Below the pieces are notes generated by a model. It did no database searches. It saw nothing but the letters and a program-made list of their open reading frames with translations, and was not told the DNA's origin. From Flavobacteriaceae bacterium (GTDB lineage Bacteria > Bacteroidota > Bacteroidia > Flavobacteriales > Flavobacteriaceae), in assembly GCA_013214065.1 (NCBI GenBank), contig JABSPK010000003.1:62001-126000 (forward strand): 64,000 nucleotides of DNA, in the 5' to 3' direction. The number at the start of each line of letters is the position of its first letter. The first letter of the stretch is position 1. This document shows positions 62,032-64,000 of the stretch, one piece after another. Made by a program: the position numbers and the translations under genes.

Positions 62032-62690
62032 AGGGCGATGTTTCCGTCGATGATGGTCAACTTTCGATCGGCCATATCGGCAAGGGTAGGGTTATGGGTC
62101 ACGATGATGAAGGTTTGACCGAACTCATCCCGCAGTTGGAAAAACAGACGATGCAAGTTTTCGGCACTTTCCGAATCAAGGTTTCCACTGGGTTCGTCGG
62201 CAAAAATCACAGAAGGCTTGTTGATTAAGGCCCGCGCAACGGCCACCCGTTGTTGTTCTCCGCCTGAAAGTTCTGAAGGCTTGTGATCGTACCGGTCCGA
62301 AAGACCCAGAAAATCGAGTAATCTTTTGGCCTCGGTTTCCGCCTCGTTTTTTGTCGTTCCCTTGATAAAAGCGGGGATGCACACATTTTCAAGTGCCGTA
62401 AACTCGGGTAGGAGTTGGTGGAATTGGAAAATAAATCCGACCTGCTCATTTCGGAACCGGGCAAGCTGTTTGTCGTTCAAGCCGGTGACCCGGATGCCAT
62501 TGATGTCCAATTCCGCTGCACCGACATTACTGGGCGTGTCCAACGTGCCCAACAATTGCAAAAGTGTCGTTTTGCCGGCCCCTGATGGACCGACAATGGC
62601 CACGACTTCGCCTTTATCGATGTTTAGACTGACCCCTTTCAAGACCTTGAGGTCGCCATAATTTTTTTCAAGTTGTTTCGCTTGGATCAT
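62028..62690 (-). CDS. lolD: ABC transporter ATP-binding protein, LolD-like
   Basis: A 220-residue ATPase: Walker [17 protein letters not shown]-loop [18 protein letters not shown], signature [16 protein letters not shown], Walker [17 protein letters not shown]. Length and the [11 protein letters not shown] segment fit LolD/MacB-type ATPases, which drive lipoprotein release or efflux from the inner membrane. No permease gene is adjacent. ATG 62690 ([12 protein letters not shown]) was chosen; a start at 62762 would add an improbable extension. Confidence 0.87.
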   Translation of the reverse strand: MIQAKQLEKNYGDLKVLKGVSLNIDKGEVVAIVGPSGAGKTTLLQLLGTLDTPSNVGAAELDINGIRVTGLNDKQLARFRNEQVGFIFQFHQLLPEFTALENVCIPAFIKGTTKNEAETEAKRLLDFLGLSDRYDHKPSELSGGEQQRVAVARALINKPSVIFADEPSGNLDSESAENLHRLFFQLRDEFGQTFIIVTHNPTLADMADRKLTIIDGNIAL

Positions 62691-62843
62691 GGGTAATAAT
62701 TCAAGTTGAAAGTACGCATTCGGATCCACCCCACAAAAAACCGGCTTTAAAAAGGAATCCAAAACTTTTACGACTATTAAGCATACGTTAAAAAGCAGTG
62801 ATCCTTTTGGAATATCAAAAAAAATGTTGAACTTTTACCATAA

Positions 62844-63407
62844 ATGAATAAACAAAATATGGACGATTTTAAAACTGCCATTTTCGCCAATGGATGTTTT
62901 TGGTGTACCGAAGCCGTTTTCCAGCGCATTAAAGGCGTGCACGATGTGACTTCTGGATATACTGGAGGTCATATCAAAAATCCGGCCTATCGTGAGGTTT
63001 GTAGCGGCCGAACGGGCCATGCGGAAGCCATTCGAATCGAATTCGACCCGGAGGAAGTAACCTTTTCCGAATTGCTGGAGGTCTTCTTTGCCACCCATGA
63101 CCCGACGACTTTAAACCGTCAAGGCAACGATGTAGGAACCCAATACCGCAGTGAGATTTTCTACACTTCGGAACAGCAACGAGTAGAAGCGGAAGAATTT
63201 ATTGCCTTGTTGGAGGAGAAAAGGGTTTTCGCCTCACCCATCGTTACAGCGATATCGCCCGAAGCGCACTTTTATGAGGCCGAAGACGCACATCACAACT
63301 ACTACAATGAGAATCGTTCGCAACCGTATTGTCAAATCATTATCGATCCAAAGATCAATAAGTTGAGTAAATATTATGCAAATAAGTTGAACACGGTCAC
63401 CACCTGA
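62844..63407 (+). CDS. msrA: Peptide methionine-S-sulfoxide reductase
   Basis: A 187-residue MsrA. The catalytic motif ANGCFWCTEAVFQRI holds the nucleophile Cys; GYTGGHIKNPAYREVCSGRTGHAEAIR and FFATHDPTTLNRQGNDVGTQYRS are full family signatures. It reduces the S form of methionine sulfoxide using thioredoxin. A start at 62844 or the ATG at 62859 are both possible. The final segment KINKLSKYYANKL is normal. Confidence 0.95.
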   Translation: MNKQNMDDFKTAIFANGCFWCTEAVFQRIKGVHDVTSGYTGGHIKNPAYREVCSGRTGHAEAIRIEFDPEEVTFSELLEVFFATHDPTTLNRQGNDVGTQYRSEIFYTSEQQRVEAEEFIALLEEKRVFASPIVTAISPEAHFYEAEDAHHNYYNENRSQPYCQIIIDPKINKLSKYYANKLNTVTT

Positions 63408-63521
63408 CAAGGTGTTGGTTATGAAAGGAATGTGAAGGGGGGGCTATAGGGTTCCTCTTTTTTTTGTTGGAAATTGAACGGCCATCCGGTTTAGTTTGCG
63501 GTTTTTGATTATTTTTCAATC

Positions 63522-63818
63522 ATGTCAGTGAAGAAAGATAAACGCGTCAAATACTTACTACTGGGATTGTTACTCGATTTGATCGGGATGTCTTCCTTGC
63601 TCATTCCGGGAATAGGCGATTTCCTGGATGTAATCTGGGCACCCATTGCCGGGTGGTTGATGACCCGGATGTATAAGGGAAGGATCGGTCAAGCCGCAGG
63701 GGTCGTTACCTTTATTGAGGAATTGGTGCCGGGCCTCGATATTATCCCCACCTTTACCATCATGTGGGTCTACACCTACCTCTTATCCGGAAAGAAGGCG
63801 AAGACTACCAACGGGTGA
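63522..63818 (+). CDS. Small membrane protein, function unknown
   Basis: A 98-residue protein with three hydrophobic segments: YLLLGLLLDLIGMSSLLIPGI, FLDVIWAPIAGWLMTRMY, and LDIIPTFTIMWVYTYLL, with basic ends. The segment GIGDFLDVIWAPIAG is reminiscent of a small conserved Bacteroidota family, but I know of no function. It stands 114 bases after msrA; no gene, RNA or clear signal is seen in that gap. Confidence 0.75.
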   Translation: MSVKKDKRVKYLLLGLLLDLIGMSSLLIPGIGDFLDVIWAPIAGWLMTRMYKGRIGQAAGVVTFIEELVPGLDIIPTFTIMWVYTYLLSGKKAKTTNG

Positions 63819-63927
63819 TCCTCCCATGGCTTCGAAATAGCAACTTTTTCGAAACGTTTTCTTTTTTTATTCGCTTATTTATTGGTTACCTTAGCTTGCA
63901 AACACATTTTTACCAAAAACACCATAC

Positions 63928-64000
63928 ATGAAAAATTACCTACTGCTCGCCGCAGTAATTTGCCTCAATTGGTCTAGCCTTGTCGGGCAAGATGTATTGC
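63928..64000 (+). CDS. Secreted protein, N-terminal fragment at the window edge
   Basis: ATG 63928 opens a signal peptide (MKNYLLLAAVICLNWSSLVG, then QDVL) and runs off the right edge. Only 24 residues are visible, so no function can be given. Confidence 0.7.
   Translation, partial: MKNYLLLAAVICLNWSSLVGQDVL

Noticed and set aside
63460-63475. T run after msrA as an intrinsic terminator
   Set aside because: The only stem in front (AGGAA/TTCCT) is short with a loop of about 20 bases, too weak to call.
1-64000. CRISPR arrays, tRNA/rRNA genes, insertion sequences, integrases or phage genes
   Set aside because: I looked for regular spaced repeats, cloverleaf-type sequences, transposases and inverted terminal repeats and found none; neighbouring genes are ordinary chromosome genes.

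Overview
The window is a contiguous stretch of chromosome from a member of the Bacteroidota, almost certainly a marine-type Flavobacteriaceae. Supporting signs are the menC/CPBP protease/menE order, family-restricted small proteins (a CAL67264-type membrane protein, DUF4834, TIGR02757), an outer-membrane TonB receptor with a carboxypeptidase-regulatory N-terminus, the class-type promoter TTG-N19-TAnnTTTG, and very few Shine-Dalgarno sequences. I see no rRNA, tRNA, CRISPR array, insertion sequence or prophage. The content is mostly core genome with short gaps and many coupled genes. Only one gap clearly exceeds 300 bases (5643-5975).

Layout. 1-2320: end of a menaquinone operon (menC, CPBP protease, menE). 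2359-3708: secreted M24 peptidase. 3783-11559: the most unusual region, three large secreted proteins that carry a carboxypeptidase-regulatory domain, a TonB-receptor plug, TPR-like helices and a DUF2135/YfaP-like beta domain but no beta-barrel, plus a fourth carboxypeptidase-regulatory protein. 11556-19783: acyl-CoA carboxylase beta, EttA, a lipoprotein metallo-beta-lactamase-fold protein, a coiled-coil protein, fumarase and a DUF2167 protein with a disrupted start. 19813-23903: TonB receptor with a small partner gene, then prfB with its programmed +1 frameshift. 23987-30283: zinc metalloprotease and threonine aldolase, YegP-like protein, YbaB/EbfC, S9 peptidase.

30354-34465: a cysteine-synthase-like PLP enzyme, a serine-palmitoyltransferase-like PLP enzyme, a DUF4442 thioesterase-fold protein and a GNAT-fold protein. 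Together these make a plausible sulfonolipid (capnine) or sphingoid lipid locus. 34526-41035: an outer-membrane beta-barrel protein, then a DUF4834/YfhO/glycosyltransferase/flippase polysaccharide module. 41080-47548: an Arg/Ser-rich secreted basic protein with a possible sigma-54 promoter, uvrA, an ECF sigma factor with a palindrome-rich leader and a 47-residue partner, an endonuclease III lacking its iron-sulfur cysteines, and bcp.

47582-54591: conserved unknowns, a PhnP-like hydrolase, and a tight operon of a BatA/vWA membrane protein, a dihydroorotase-like protein without its metal HxH, a DUF4870-like protein and an esterase. 54694-64000: glycosyltransferase, SGNH hydrolase, CatA-like acetyltransferase, S10 carboxypeptidase, Gfo/Idh/MocA oxidoreductase, TIGR02757/CPBP/LolD operon, msrA and a cut-off secreted protein.

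The best candidates for something undescribed are the barrel-less plug family at 3.8-11.6 kb (one member fused to an intact vWA MIDAS domain) and the lipid locus at 30.3-34.5 kb. All functional statements rest on reading motifs by eye; no database search was run.
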